From: Synaphobranchus kaupii
Taxonomy: Eukaryota; Chordata; Actinopteri; Anguilliformes; Synaphobranchidae
Reading direction: 5' to 3'
Length of the DNA stretch: 64,000 nt
Assembly: GCA_029718625.1 (NCBI GenBank)
Contig: CM056378.1
Location: 58,489,027-58,553,026, forward strand
Shown: one piece after another, positions 10,536-22,165 of the stretch
Numbering within the stretch: position 1 is the first letter of the stretch
Layout: every line of letters begins with the position of its first letter
Notes under the pieces: model-generated
Database searches by the model: none
Seen by the model: the letters and a program-made list of their open reading frames with translations, nothing else
Told to the model about the DNA's origin: nothing
Program-made: the position numbers and the translations under genes

Positions 10536-11769
10536 AGTAGAATTTTGGATAGATTAGTTATCAAATTTGAAAAATGCACAAAGTAAAATTAGAATGTAAC
10601 TACAATGTATCTTGTTGTTTGTCATGATTCAGATTGTTTTATTTCCAATGTGTTATGAAATATTTAATGTTATGTTATGTTATAGTTGTAGTGAGGTTTT
10701 GGTCACTTTTATTCAGAATTAATTAAGTTCAAAACTCAATTAGAATTCTATACGTCAGTAGAGCCCAACTTAGTGAAATAACTTAGAGACGACAATGGGT
10801 TGGAAAAATGACATATGTTTTATTGGCTACAACTATGAATATGTGAATAATAGAAACAATAATTAATATAACATTCTTTGACTTAATCTTAATCAGAGGA
10901 AATGATAATTATGTGACGGCTAAATATAGAAGCTAACATTCCTACCATTAACAAAGGTTAGTTTGTGTTATGGGTTAATGACACGCTAAACTATATTTTG
11001 TGGTTAGCTCATTTGATCAGTCTTATACATATAAAGCTTTAACAGTGTAAAACTATAAGGTCAGGGAAATTGGCTATTCCCGACCGAAACGCGCATAGCA
11101 AAACAAAATACAAACAAAAGACACCTCAACTGGGTATTACAGGTTTTATGCTAGCCTATCAATTGATGTCAGTGCTAAATAAAATGCGTTTCAATGCTTA
11201 ACGGTAACAAAGGGAGGCCAGTCCCGATTCCGTAAGTGATGTCAGCTCGTCAGCTGATCCAAGGTCCTGGCAGGTGCGTGGACTCCTGGAGACTTCTTCT
11301 CCGAAGTCAGGCCGCGACAGGTTTCCAGTCAGGTCGACGTTGACGTGCACAGATCTCCACTTGGGTCAGGCCACAAGGGAGACAGTAGAGGAACAGTTTG
11401 AAGAAACGTGTCCTCAAAACAGCTGTTGAGAATAAACCAGCTTGGTTTATTCTGTGGACGGTGCCAGGCCAACTCTGTCTCGGTGATCAGGCGAGATGCG
11501 GGTTGGGAAACGCAGAAGGACCAGCTATTTACAATCACCTCAGGGTGTGCGTTTGTGTGTTAAATTTGGGTCCCCCCCTCTCCTTCTCTAAAGAGGGGGG
11601 TGTTCCTGCCCAACCCGGTGCCTGATCGATCAATCAAGCAGTCTGTGTTCATCTCAGAGTCACATGAAGAATTTGGACATACACTCCATTGTGCCAGTTG
11701 ATCAGGAGTGTTCATTGTGAATGACTCCGCAGGAGGCCCAGTGTCATGATCAGAAAGCCAGATTCCCAA
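10536..11769. other. No gene recognised; possible LTR-like sequence
   Basis: A/T-rich DNA to 11200, then a more G/C-rich block. It contains a perfect hairpin, AATAAACCA-GCT-TGGTTTATT, at 11431-11451 and a C/G mirrored tract, CCCCCCCTCTCC...GAGGGGGG, at 11574-11600. The G/C-rich part could be an LTR, but no TG...CA boundary with a duplication could be established. Confidence 0.3.
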
Positions 11770-12967
11770 CATTTTATCCAGCGAAATGTTAGATATGACA
11801 AGTTACAAACAAACTGTATCTATAGTAAGCTATTTTTTCAGATGTTCCCATCTCATGATGAAGATCGTGAAATGCAATTTCCTTAGCCTGGGCTGTTTAA
11901 AATAGGCTGCGTGACCAAAGCATTTTTAAAAAGCAAGACGGAGAGAGGGAGGTAGCTAAATTGAGTTGAGGTTTCATGCAATTTTCTTAAATAATGTAAC
12001 TAATGACAAAAATAACCAAAATTGGTGCTAATTTTATGCTATAAAGTTGAGAAGGAACTATTTGTTTCCTCGTAGAATCAATTGTTTTCAGAACTACCAA
12101 TGAGAGGTTTTTGCATAACTACGGACAAAATAGAACTAGTAACCAGAAATAGAATTAGCAAGGAGATGTTACCAACGAGCAGTTTTGCATGACAACGGCA
12201 AGCAACATGCCAAAATGGCCTCGGCTGCGCCTCGGGCAATTTACTACCTCCGCGTCGGGCATTTAAACTGTGTAATGCCCAGCTCCTCGGTCATTATTGT
12301 GCTTATACCATGGTTACCAACAATTATTATATATAGTCACATTTATATTTATTGATTTTTATCGACTTAATCAGCTGAAATTTAAATATCCTTCCGAGGC
12401 CATTTTGGCATGTAGTTTGCCGTTGTCATGCAAAACTGCTCGTTGATAGTTCTATTTGAACTGAAAACATCTCGTTGCTAATTCTATTTCTCGTTACTAG
12501 TTCTATTTTGTCCGTAGTTATGCAAAAACCTCTCGTTGGTAGTTCTGAAAACAATTAATTCTATAAGGAAGCAAATAGTTCCTTCTCAAATTTATACCAT
12601 AAAATTTGCACCAATTTTGGTTATTTTTGTCATTAGTTACATTATTTAAGAAAATTGCATGAAACCGCAACTCAATTTACCTCCCTCTCTCCGTCTTGCT
12701 TTTTAAAAATGCTTTGGTCACGCAGCCTATTTTAAACAGCCCAGGCTAAGGAAATTGCATTTCACGATCTGCATCATGAGATGGGAACATCTGAAAAAAA
12801 TAGCCTACTGTAGATACAGAGTTTGTTACTGTTAGATGTAACTATTGCATTTCACGATCTGCATCATGAGATGGGAACATCTGAAAAAAAATAGCCTACT
12901 GTAGATACAGAGTTTGTTACTGTTAGATGTAACTTGTCATATCTAAGACATTTCGCTGGATAAAATG
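11770..12967. repeat. Large palindrome (foldback), arms ~455 and ~570 bp
   Basis: The left arm 11770-12224 is mirrored by 12394-12967: outer ends CATTTTATCCAGCGAAATG and CATTTCGCTGGATAAAATG, inner ends AAATGGCCTCGG and CCGAGGCCATTTT. The spacer of about 170 bp is rich in CG. The right arm is longer because a 90-bp unit is tandemly duplicated at 12754-12843 and 12844-12934. This looks like a long-TIR or foldback element rather than a gene. Confidence 0.88.
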
Positions 12968-14203
12968 TTTTTTTAATATACAGATTAACGTGCTTTGTGA
13001 AGTAACTTGTTCGCATTCGCAACCAGTGTTGCTCACGTCAGCATTACATTACATTAGGTAAAGCCCTACTATGTTACATTCATATTTCCAAACTGAATAA
13101 ATACTGCACCTCTAACCACAAAACTTATTTGCTAGATTAAAGTTGTTGTAACTAAGATATTTGGCGAAGACAAACTTTTCAAATCGGCGGATTTAGCGTT
13201 ATTTGCCGGCTTTATTAATCAGCTGTTGGTGTTGCTATGGATACCATTCATAAAAGTGTCGATTCTAATGGTGCTGGCAGCAGATAACGTAGACGGCGTA
13301 TTAATTTAGAACGGTGATTAAAATGTTGCCAGCGCTACTTCATTGCCGGGCGGTTTAACTAAATAAATGCCCACCCTCCAGCCAATCAGAATCGAGTATT
13401 TAGCCAAGCCATGGTATAAACGAAATAAATGCCCACCCTCCAGCCAATCAGAATCGAGTATTTAGCCAAGCCATGGTATAAATACCATAAAATTAGCACC
13501 AATTTAGGTTATTTTTGTCATTAGTTAGATTATTTAAGAAAATTGCATGAAACCGCAACTCAATTTACCTCCCTCTCTCCGTCTTGCTTTTTAAAAATGC
13601 TTTGGTCACGCAGCCTATTAAAAAGCCCAGGCTAAGGAAATTGCATTTCAGATTTGCATCATGAGATGGGAACATCTGAAAAATTAGCCTACTATAGATA
13701 CAGAGTTTGTTTGTACCTTGTCATATCTAAGACATTTTGCTGGATAAAATGTTTTTTTAATACACAGATTAACATGCTTTGTGAAGTAGCCTAACTTGCT
13801 CGCATTCGCAACCAGCGTTGCTTATGTTAACGTTACATTACATTAGGTAAAGCCCTACGATGTTACGTTCATATTTTCAAACTGAATAAATACTGCACCT
13901 CTAACCACAAAACTGCTTTGCTAGATTAAACTTGTTGTAACTGATATCTGACAAACTTTTTAAATCAGCGGATTTAGCGTCATTTGCTGGCTTTATTAAT
14001 CAGCTGTTGGTGTTGCTATAGTTACCATTCATAAAAGGGTCGACTTTAATGGCGCTGGCAGCAGATAACGTAGACAGCGTATTAATTTAGAACGGTGATA
14101 AAAATGTTGCCAGCGCTACCTTCATAGCCGGGCGGATACACAAATTAAATGCCCACCCTCTAGCCAATCAGGATCGAGTATTTATCCAAGCCATGGTATA
14201 AGA
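12594..14203 (+). repeat. Tandem duplication of ~0.7-0.9 kb
   Basis: Unit A (12594-13481) and unit B (13482-14203) both start ATACCATAAAATT and end CAAGCCATGGTATAA. They align throughout, for example ATTAATCAGCTGTTGGTGTT in each. Unit A is longer because of the 90-bp duplication and a 60-bp duplication of its end (13361-13420 and 13423-13481). Unit A overlaps the right arm of the palindrome. Confidence 0.88.
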
Positions 14204-14737
14204 TGTCAAAAGAAATTGACACCTTCCGGAGAAAAACCCTGGGAATTAATAACAAAAGACTATGTTTTAAGTGTTAAGTTTGGCTTGGTCAAAAGCTGTA
14301 AAAGACAGGAAATTCAAATGAGCACCACCAAGCCAAACTTCAGCTCTCTACACTATCAGGGATTTCCAGTACTACGTTTTTTATATCTGACTGCTATACA
14401 CTTCTGTAGCTATGTTGGTCTACAGTATTTCAAACGACATGTACTCATCACTGGGCAGATTGGTTCAAACCTTCTCTCAAAGAGCCTAATTCATGCTCTT
14501 CAAAATAGTAAGTGGCCTACGACTGCCGCATTAGGCTAAAGAGGTCCCACTAGAGTAGGTTTAGACATAGGCTATAGATTTATAATGCACATTTGTACAT
14601 TAAATGCAGCACAATAGTATATATATTTCTGTACGTGATGCTGATTATTTTACACAGAAGACTGTACACACTTGAAAACTATATATCACTTGCTGCTGGA
14701 GTGCATAAATATAGCGGTATTTCATTTTGACTTATAA
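14204..14737. other. No gene recognised
   Basis: A/T-rich sequence. The 107-codon ORF at 14216 has no recognisable motif or codon bias and is treated as chance. Confidence 0.35.
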
Positions 14738-15360
14738 TATTACGATCCCTTCAACTGGGGTGGATCCAAACGCAGGACTCGGAGACAAACTCAGTACAAG
14801 CTCCGTGGAGCACTTTTATTGTGACACGTGAACAGCAAGAGGGAGTGCTAGGTGAGGCTCTGGAATAGGGTTGGGCTGCTAAGGGTGGACAGAATGCTGG
14901 GGGAGCTGGAGAGGGGCTTGAGAGGTGGCAGACAGACCAGACCGGTGACAACTGGCAGCGGGAGTGGAGGCAGGCAATGGCGGGTAGGGCAAGCAGGCTG
15001 GCGGACTGGGAAACAAGACTGCAGATCAAGTTAAGCACAAGAAAAAACGAGATACACGGGCCGAGTTCAGGGCATAACAAAGCGAGAGAAGAGTATGAAC
15101 TGGCAACGCAACACACAGAGAAAGGGGAATATATAAACGGGGAAAATTAGATAATTGGTGCTGAAGCGAGAGAATGTCTGCTGGAGTGCGTGAGCTGCTG
15201 AGGGAGCGTGTGGAATGTGAATGGAGAGGCGAGTGATTGGCTGGGGGAAAATGAGAAGGGAAGTGGGGAAATGAGGAGGAGGAGAACCACGCCCAGCCTG
15301 CACAACACAGAAGACAAGGTGAACGGAAGGTGGACTGGAAGGGAGGTGGCGGACGTAACA
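14738..15360 (-). mobile_element. Solo LTR, ~623 bp, minus orientation
   Basis: On the minus strand it begins TGTTACGTCC and ends GATCGTAATA (a mutated CGTAACA), giving matched 7-bp ends like those of the LTR at 42101. Flanks are TATAA (14733-14737) and TATAC (15361-15365), an imperfect 5-bp duplication. An AATAAAA signal lies in the minus-strand sequence before the end. Several overlapping ORFs here are only low-complexity C/T-rich frames. No internal coding region adjoins it, so a solo LTR is the simplest reading. Confidence 0.65.
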
Positions 15361-15935
15361 TATACCATCATAGACTACTCTTTATTTGTTGATTAGAAAT
15401 GGAAGCATCCATACAAGGAGTAACCTATACTGGACATGAAAACTACTGATGTACAACTAAGTAGTATGAAATATATGAAAAAACATACACTGTTGACATA
15501 CAGAGTAATAGTCGATAAGATTTCAGTCATAGCATGACATGTAGGCCAAATTAGCCTGATAAGTAGAGTTCAAAAGTAGAAATAAAAACAATAGGTGAAA
15601 GTATACATTGAATAGCCTAATGCAATCACAGCATACAATTATACATCTACTCATATAGCTTTAGAATACTTCTAAAGATTTGAAATGTAAACAGATTGAA
15701 AGATTTAGATCCACCTTTCAAAAGCTACCTACCAATATTATCACAGCTATCGATATTGGTGTAAGAGGAATAGAGAAATAGCCTACACAAAACTGCAGTA
15801 GGGAAATACAATGCCTTTTTGTACAGGTCACTATCATGGGTGGCAGCACATACTCTAAGAGTATAAATGAATAATAGTTATAGTTAAATAATATTATTCT
15901 ACGAATATGAATCCTGATATTCATCCATATATTCC
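15361..15935. other. A/T-rich, nothing recognised
   Basis: No reading frame or repeat boundary can be supported in this stretch. Confidence 0.35.
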
Positions 15936-15939
15936 TTGC

Positions 15940-16240
15940 TCGCACACTTTAACCTTGCGCACGAGCAGGTTTCCCCAGCTGTAAATTAAATCTGCCATTA
16001 TATTAGCAATTCGCCAAGGTGCAAGTGCAGGTAGCTTTTAAAGGGAATGGGAGATAACACTCTGATTGGTTTATTGCATGTTATGCCCAAGAAACACCTA
16101 TAATTAATGAAGCCCATTTGAACCTTGCGCCTTACTTTACGCTCAAAATATGCACCCTCTAACTAGCCACAGTGGAGTTGGACACGCCCTAAATGCACTT
16201 GCGCCATTGGCTAAGATCGTCAAGATAGAGCCCTAACTGA
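15940..16240 (-). repeat. Partial copy of the GGGCCCTATCTT transposon family
   Basis: Read on the minus strand, it starts AGGGCTCTATCTTGACGAT and continues with TTTAGGGCGTGTCC, TTCATTAATTATAG, CATGCAATAAACCAATCA and CCCATTCCCTTTAAAAGC. These occur in the same order from 34842. Only the terminal 300 bp is present. Confidence 0.78.
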
Positions 16241-16820
16241 AATACCGAAATATTTCTCAAACAGAAGAAAAACAAGCACGTTAGCACGTGATAAGCTGTA
16301 ATCATATGCCAAAGTATCTGTTTGTGTGGGTATAGTCTATTGCAGAAATATCGGACAGACCGACCTAATTACCGACAGAGTGACTTCTACTAGTTAATGG
16401 TCACAGCTAAAAATGATTCCATTAAAAATAGAAAGTCCCCCATTCGAACACCAGTTGAGTAAAAGTACAGAAGTATCTGATTTAAAATGTAAGTACCAAA
16501 AGTAAACATAAACATAACCGGTTTAACAATGTACAACCAATGTACAAGCTAACGTTGCATTTATTTATTTAACCTTTATTTAACCAGGCAGGTCAATTAA
16601 GAACAATTTCTTATTTACAATGATGGCCTGGCGAGAGGACAAAAAGACCTCTCGAAGGGAAAAGGGGACAAAAAAAATAAATAATTGGACACAAATAATA
16701 CATATATCACAAAAGCAGAAGAATTTAAACAAACAAAATTAAAACAAACACCAACAAACAACCAAATAAAACCAAAGAATACAAGTCATGCAAGACATTA
16801 AACAGAAATTTAAATGTCAG

Positions 16821-17926
16821 TTAAAAGGCTGGGTGACAGTTGCAGGTGTGTGTAAACAACTCTGCAATAGAGTCCTTAAACGTAATGAGGGAGATCAATT
16901 TGTCCAGTTTCAAAGTCTTTTGCAGCACGTTCCAATTGCTAGGAGCAGCAAATTGGAAAGAGGACTGGCCAAAGGAAGTATTCACACGGGGAACATCTAG
17001 CGAGATATGCCGAGCAGCTCTAGGGTGCGTCCCAATAGTCGAAAAATGCAACCTTTCCTCCTCCACTACCACTCCTCTACTCCGTGCCCCGGAAACGGAT
17101 CTTTGTGTTTTAATCTAATGTCGCTGATTACATCTTCATTACGTATAAATGGTTACATATTAATTAATGTCTCGATGCAAACCGCAATGTCAGGTACATT
17201 GTATATTGTACATGTAAATACTTGTACTGAAAATGTTCAGGCAGTTTTGCATATTTCCGAGTAGGAGAGGAGTGGTAGTGGGGGAGTGGAGGTGGGGAGA
17301 TGGGGAGTGAAGAATATTGGGACGCACCCCTGGTATTATAAGAAGTAGATGACAATTTTAACAGATGTATCAAATAAGGAGGAGTTAGACAAAGGAGGGT
17401 TTTGTAAACGAGTATAAGCCAATGAATTTCTCGTTGAGTATGTAACGATGGCCAATTTACAGACGTGTATAAGTCACAATGATGCGTTGAATAGGGGGCA
17501 TTTGTGGCAAACCTAATTGCTGAGTGGTACAAACCATTAAGGCATTCAAGGGCACTCTTGCTTGACATCACCATAGTCAAACAACGGGAGAATGGTCATT
17601 TGGATTAGGGAGCGTTTTGCAGTGTGAGAAAAGCAAGAGCAGTTCCTGTACAAGAAGCCAAGTCTTGCTTTTACTTTTGTCTGAATATGTAACAAATGCT
17701 GAGAAAAAGAAAGTGTATTATCTAACCAGATACCGAGGTATTTATAAGAAGTGACTGTATCCAGAACTGAGCCATTAGTTGTTGTGATGTTTCCAAAAGG
17801 GATAACAGACCTTTTTCCAAACCACATAACTTTTGTTTTAGATGTGTTCAGAACAAGGTTAAGACTAGAGAAAGCTGCCTGAATACTATTGAAGAGAGCA
17901 CAGAACAGCATCAGGAGAAGGTCCAA
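16821..17926 (-). pseudogene. LINE RT C-terminal half, interrupted by MITE
   Basis: Minus-strand frames read LNLVLNTSKTKVMWFGK, YKYLGIWLD and, after a frameshift near 17560, LNGLYHSAIRFATNAPYSTH and LVYKTLLCLTPPYLIHLLKL. These are the thumb and C-terminal region of L2/CR1-like ORF2. The coding text SYNT stops at the MITE (17328) and resumes as RAARHISLDVPRVNTSFGQ beyond 17023, continuing to APSNWNVLQ. The insertion therefore split an already coding-like sequence. Confidence 0.8.
17023..17328. repeat. MITE copy 3, complete ends
   Basis: TIRs GGGTGCGTCCCAATA at 17023 and TATTGGGACGCACCC ending 17328 are perfect complements. The body matches copies 1 and 2 near 9.7-10.2 kb. It lies inside LINE coding sequence. 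No duplication longer than one or two bases can be seen at the junctions. Confidence 0.9.
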
Positions 17927-17944
17927 CTGAATACAAATTAATCT

Positions 17945-18580
17945 TTTGAGTTTTATACTACACTAACAATGTTATTTATGTATAAAGAGAACAGTGTGGG
18001 CAAGAATGGAGCCTCTAGGTACTCATTTAGTGATAGACAAGGGCTGCGACAGGTGGTGATCAGATTTAACGCACTGGGTTCTACCAAACAAATAGTTGGA
18101 GAACCAGGCAAAGGAATGGTAATTAACATCAATGTTACCAAGTCTGTCTCTGAGAATCGAATGGTGAACTGTGTCAAATGCTTTTGCTAGATCAATAAAA
18201 ATTGCTGCACAATGTTGTTTGGAATCAAGAGTGGCAATGATATCATTGAGGACCTTAAGAGTTGCAGTGACACAGCCATGTCCAGACCGGAAACCAGATT
18301 GCATACCGGATATAATACTGTAAGTGTCAAGACATGATGTAAGTTGCCTATTTATACGTTTTTCCAAAATCTTGGATATACAGGGCAAAATAGAAATAAG
18401 CCTATAACAATAAGGATCAGTCCGACCCCCCCCCCCCCCCCCCCCTTTAAACAAAGGTAAAACAATAGCAGCTTTCCAAGAACAAGGGATTTCAGCAGTT
18501 TGATTGGAAAGATTAAATAAATAAGAAATTGGGGCAGCAATTATGGGAGCAGCAGCCTTGAAATAATAAGGGTCAAGGTA
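17945..18580 (-). pseudogene. LINE reverse transcriptase core, active site lost
   Basis: Frames include YRLISILPCISKILEKRIN, MQSGFRSGHGCVTATLKVL, FIDLAKAFDTVHH and, in a shifted frame, TLFSLYINNIVSVV: fingers, palm A and palm B motifs of a LINE RT. Where the palm C motif (F/YADD) should follow, the sequence runs INLY directly into SVGPSPDAVLCSLQ (about 17945-17890), so the catalytic box is missing. A run of 20 C (18426-18445) interrupts the segment before the finger motif and gives the glycine run seen in one frame. Confidence 0.82.
18426..18445 (+). repeat. Poly-C tract (20 C)
   Basis: Uninterrupted homopolymer inside the LINE RT region, likely unstable and a possible assembly-length error. 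Confidence 0.95.
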
Positions 18581-19267
18581 TCAGACCCAGGTGGTTTTTT
18601 TAGGGTCTAGCTTTAGTAGCTCATCCAGCACCTCATCCTCAGTAATAGCGCGAAAACTGAAAGAATGTACAGAAGATGAGGTGGCACTGTGTAAAGACGC
18701 AGCATCAGACAGGCTAACAGAATTAGGGGGCTCAGGGGGGTTGATAGAATCAAATAAAAACCCAGATGAAATAAAATGTTGATTAAAGACCTCTGCCATG
18801 AGCACCTTGTCTGAAACGATTGTACCATCAGCGTTAAGGGACATAGGAAACCGGGAGAATGGGTTCCTATCCTCCATAACCCTGACTGTTTTCCAGAACC
18901 TATTTGGATCTGAGATACTATGGGAGAACTGATCCTTAAAATTATCAGCTTTGAGTTTTTGAATGGTCTGGGTGCATTTATTACGAAGTTGTCTAAATGT
19001 CAACCAGTCTGTAGGAGATTGTGAAAGTTGAGCCTTACGCCAGGAGGCATTTTTACAATGAAGAAGCTCAACCAGATCACGGTTAATCCATGGACTGAGA
19101 CGAGTCTTAATTCTCATTGACCTTCTGGGATCATGTTTATTGATAATGGTACTAAAATCATTATAAAACAGATTCCAAGCATCTTCAATAGAGGGGATCA
19201 GACTGATTCTATGCCATTTTATAGCAGATAGGACATGCAAAAAGGCTTGCTCGTAGAAATTTTTCAA
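18581..19267 (-). pseudogene. LINE inter-domain region upstream of RT
   Basis: One uninterrupted minus-strand frame of 228 codons with PWINRDLVELLHCKNASWRK, FRQLRNKCTQTIQ, NRFWKTVRVM and ITEDEVLDELLKLDPKKTTW. This is the linker between endonuclease and RT in L2/CR1-like ORF2: the W...L....RN....I...K pattern, then the FWK motif and the ED.V...L..L...K..G position. Here the last glycine is replaced and the frame is lost. Confidence 0.8.
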
Positions 19268-19298
19268 GCAACGTTTATAACAGACTAAAGGTGTTTTT

Positions 19299-19958
19299 TT
19301 AACAGAACAAAGTTAAAGTTGCCTTTCCTGACTTCTTGGTATCATATCTTGTCGGAGTATAAATAATTTGTGAAAAATTAAGAGAATCAAATTGCAGAGA
19401 GACTTTCTCTGGTGGTTTCAGCATATCCCAGTTAAGGTCTCCTAATAAGACAAAATCAGACCTGAGGTGAGGAGCAAGGAGACAGCTTAAGGGCTGTGAG
19501 GGCACCAACTGGTGCTGACGGCGGACGATAACACCCAGCAACTTTTATACAGGCGTTGTTGGAAAGCTTAATCTGTAAGATCAACAGATCTAATTGTTTG
19601 GGTACAGATTTGGCAATGATCACAGCGCTCTGGAGTTGCTCCTTGGTATAGATAGCAACACCACCTCCTCTAGAGGATCTATCCTGTCTGAATAAATTAT
19701 AACCAGACAGATTGACCTCCGAGTTTGAGATGTTCTTTTTAAGCCAGGTTTCACTAATACAGGATTAGCAGAATGAACCCAAACTTTCAACTGATCTAGC
19801 TTTGGAAAAATACTTCTAGAATGTACATGGAGGAAACCCAGGTTTTTACGAGAACAGAAGTCAGAAAAGCAAAACTCATCAATATTCAAGCCACTGACAG
19901 ACCTGTCCCTCCTTTGGTTTATCCTCCCGACTTCACGCAACCGGAGTCCCAGATGCAC
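19299..19958 (-). pseudogene. LINE apurinic-like endonuclease remnant
   Basis: Minus-strand frames contain FLHVHSRSIFPKLDQLKVWV (N-terminal endonuclease, normally NI.S...K...L), GVIVRRQHQLVPS and DFVLLGDLNWDML, the GDLN catalytic motif. Frames shift between these blocks, so the domain is inactive. Confidence 0.72.
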
Positions 19959-19973
19959 TTCCCAGCCCCTTTG

Positions 19974-20275
19974 AATTGATTATTGAATTGACTATTACCA
20001 TTCAGTCCACCTTTAGTTTAAACCGGGCCGGCCAGCGAAGGATGGGCACCCCCTCTCTAGTCAGGTTCCTTCTGAGATTTCTTCCCACTGGGGAGTTTTT
20101 TCTTGCCACTGTTCAGTGTTTTTTCTCCCCTACCGGGAAGTTTTTTACCTTGTTTTGCTGGTTGGGGGCTAAGGCCTGGTTTTTTGCTCAATTTTCCTTC
20201 TGTTTCCCTGTGCAGCGTCTTTGTGACAGTTCTCTGTAAAAAGCGCTATACAAATAAAATTGAATTGAATTGACA
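19974..20275 (+). mobile_element. L2-type LINE 3' fragment inserted in the minus LINE
   Basis: Contains GGTTCCTTCTGAGATTTCTTCC, GGGAGTTTTTTCTTGCCACTG, GTCTTTGTGACAG, AAAAGCGCTATACAAATAAA and an ATTGAATTGAATTGA tail. The same 3' UTR is found at 54835-55090 behind the L2 LINE. It is 5'-truncated and opposite in orientation to its host LINE. Confidence 0.85.
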
Positions 20276-20500
20276 CGAGAGCCTAAATTATCACACAAGC
20301 CAGAAACAGGGACATCAGTGCCAGGATGAACATGGACATTACCGGAAATCATTAGCAATAGCATAATCAGAGCATGGCTAAGGACAGTAAACCTTTTAAC
20401 ATTTTGTTGAGTTTTCTTAACTGTTCTATCTGAAGGCAATAAAACTGAGTTGTGAAAAAGCCTCATGATGTAACATGAACACAGAACCACCAAAGGACAC

Positions 20501-21215
20501 TTGTAGCCAAAAGTGAGTCATTGTCACGAGCATGCAAACAAGGAATGGCACAAGCTGTCACACAGGCAGGTATATGAATGAATTCACTATGATTAAAACT
20601 TATGATTAAAAAAGTATGCTTTCTTGAAAAAAATGATGCTGTCTCTCAGAAGTGATGCTATCTCTGTAATTCGTATTTTGTCTTTGAATCAATGATGACA
20701 CCAGCTGTTCACAATCGTTACTTCCATATATTTGAGGTGAATATCTCAGGAAGCAACTACGCTAACTCAAAAACACTGATGCGCTGCACACGTCACTCTG
20801 CGTAACGCGGATCACGCGCTGCACACATCGCTCTGGGTAACCCGGATCAAGCATACTACAAAGCAGCAGAAAATTCGGACTGACAGACGACAGACCGACC
20901 ACAGAGTGACTTATACTAGCTGCTGATCGCAGCTAAAAAGAGTAATACTCCTTTATAACAGCCACACAGTATAGTCACGCAAGTCAGAATGGTGGAACAA
21001 TAAAAATGATTCCCCGTTGAATTGATTCCCCGTATTCCAAGAATTAAAATGATTCCCCGTATTCCAAGAATATGCACAGTGATGCAGAGTGCATGACCAA
21101 CAGAGACACCACTAATTTATTTTTAAAAAGGAGGAGGACGCAGGTAAGGAGCAGGTTAGAAACATTTTCGCTCATTACCTGTGTTCACCTTCATCTCTCT
21201 CCATAGAGCAAAGAC
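20501..21215. other. No gene; short tandem repeats
   Basis: Contains a 35-bp tandem pair (GCGCTGCACAC...GGATCA, about 20780-20850) and a tandem TGATTCCCCGTATTCCAAGAA unit at 21020-21070. No coding sequence. Confidence 0.5.
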
Positions 21216-21224
21216 ATGAGGCCT

Positions 21225-21320
21225 GGTTTCGAACCAGAAAGACCCTGGCCTGGCTTCGAACCAAGGACCTTCTTGCTGTGAGGGGACAGTGTTATCCACT
21301 GCACCACCATATCACCCCCA
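21225..21320 (-). repeat. tRNA-derived SINE head
   Basis: On the minus strand an A box TGGTGCAGTGG (21307-21297) and a B box GGTTCGAAGCC (21262-21252) are spaced as in tRNA-derived SINEs, with CACTGTCCCCTCACAGCAAG between, the usual fish SINE text. It lacks a tRNA fold and a normal 3' body, so it is not a tRNA gene. Confidence 0.72.
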
Positions 21321-21353
21321 GGATGAGGGATGCTTGCCCAAATAAGATGCATA

Positions 21354-21614
21354 CCCTTACAAAAATATAGGCCTTCTGGCGAATTTGCATCAAACCTTTG
21401 GCATTGTTGCCGCAGGTTTGCGGCAAGCTCATATTTTCACATACAAATTAGCTTTGTGGGAACTGCCATTCACTTCTGGCAAAGTTTTTAGTTCACCACT
21501 ACTGGCAAACACTGACAAACCTCTGGCAACATTTTGTGGTAAACAATTTAGTTTGTGGCAAATGTGCTACATATTAGCTGCAAGTTTGCAGAAAACTATT
21601 CAGTTTTGTAAGGG
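21354..21614. mobile_element. 261-bp Tc1/mariner-type MITE
   Basis: Terminal inverted repeats CCCTTACAAAA and TTTTGTAAGGG are perfect over 11 bp and flanked by TA on each side (21352-21353, 21615-21616). The interior is full of CTGGCAAA/TTTGTGGCAA-like inverted motifs and has no ORF. Confidence 0.82.
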
Positions 21615-22019
21615 TAATCACAGCTGTGGGCCTATGTGATTCATTTCTGTCTCCAAGCAACCAGGTGAGGCGTGGAAGGCTTAGCCTGCCCTCCTCGGCT
21701 CAGGGACGTCAGCCCGGGTGAAAGAGCTGCACGGAAACCGCACTGGAAAAAGTGGGAGAGAAAAAAATAATGCAAAGCACTCACCAGGATTCAAGCTCAG
21801 ACCTCCATAACTCATCTCATGCAGGCATCTCAGGGACCGGTTGGGGCGGCAGCTTGCAGAGCAGAGACAGGGACCGTCAGTGCAGAACGCTCCACCTGGC
21901 ACCGAGCAAACAGAATGAATCATTCACGTTAAAACCCACCAACACGCCATCCCTCTTCAAATTGCTCAGATTTCACTGACACCGAAAGGGTCTCCGGAGT
22001 GTTTGGACGTGTTCCATCG

Positions 22020-22165
22020 ATCTTCAACCGCTTATCCGAAGTCGGGTCGCGGAGGTAGCAGTTCCAGTTCCAGCAGGGGGCCCCAAACTTCCCTTTCCCT
22101 GGCCACATTGACCAGCTCTGACTGGGGGATCCCAAGGCGTTCCCAGGCCAGCGTGGAGATATAAT
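22020..22165. repeat. Fragment of a common fish retroelement 3' region
   Basis: AACCGCTTATCCGAAGTCGG, CAGGGGGCCCCAAACTTCCC and AGGCGTTCCCAGGCCAGC appear in this order, matching my recollection of a very abundant teleost RTE-type 3' segment. Assignment rests on memory only. Confidence 0.4.

Larger units (their letters stand above)
16558..20500 (-). mobile_element. Degenerate LINE (APE-endonuclease + RT), minus strand
   Basis: The minus strand carries, in order, endonuclease-like, reverse transcriptase and C-terminal segments between 19958 and 16821, and ends in a 3' tail CCTGGTTAAATAAAGGTTAA next to 16558. This tail recalls salmonid RSg-1/L2-type LINEs; the clade is tentative. Two later insertions interrupt it: a MITE (17023-17328) and an L2-type 3' fragment in the opposite orientation (about 19974-20275). 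Flanking DNA on both sides (about 16350-16420 and 20870-20950) shares CGGAC...GACCGAC and AGAGTGACTT...ACTAG motifs, hinting that it inserted into a dispersed repeat. Confidence 0.82.

Noticed and set aside
14751..15371. Cluster of overlapping ORFs of 60-121 codons on both strands
   Set aside because: They are low-complexity frames within a C/T-rich solo LTR; no domain, and the LTR explains the lack of stops.
18426..18445. Poly-glycine coding run
   Set aside because: It is a homopolymer C tract in a decayed LINE, not a selected coding repeat.
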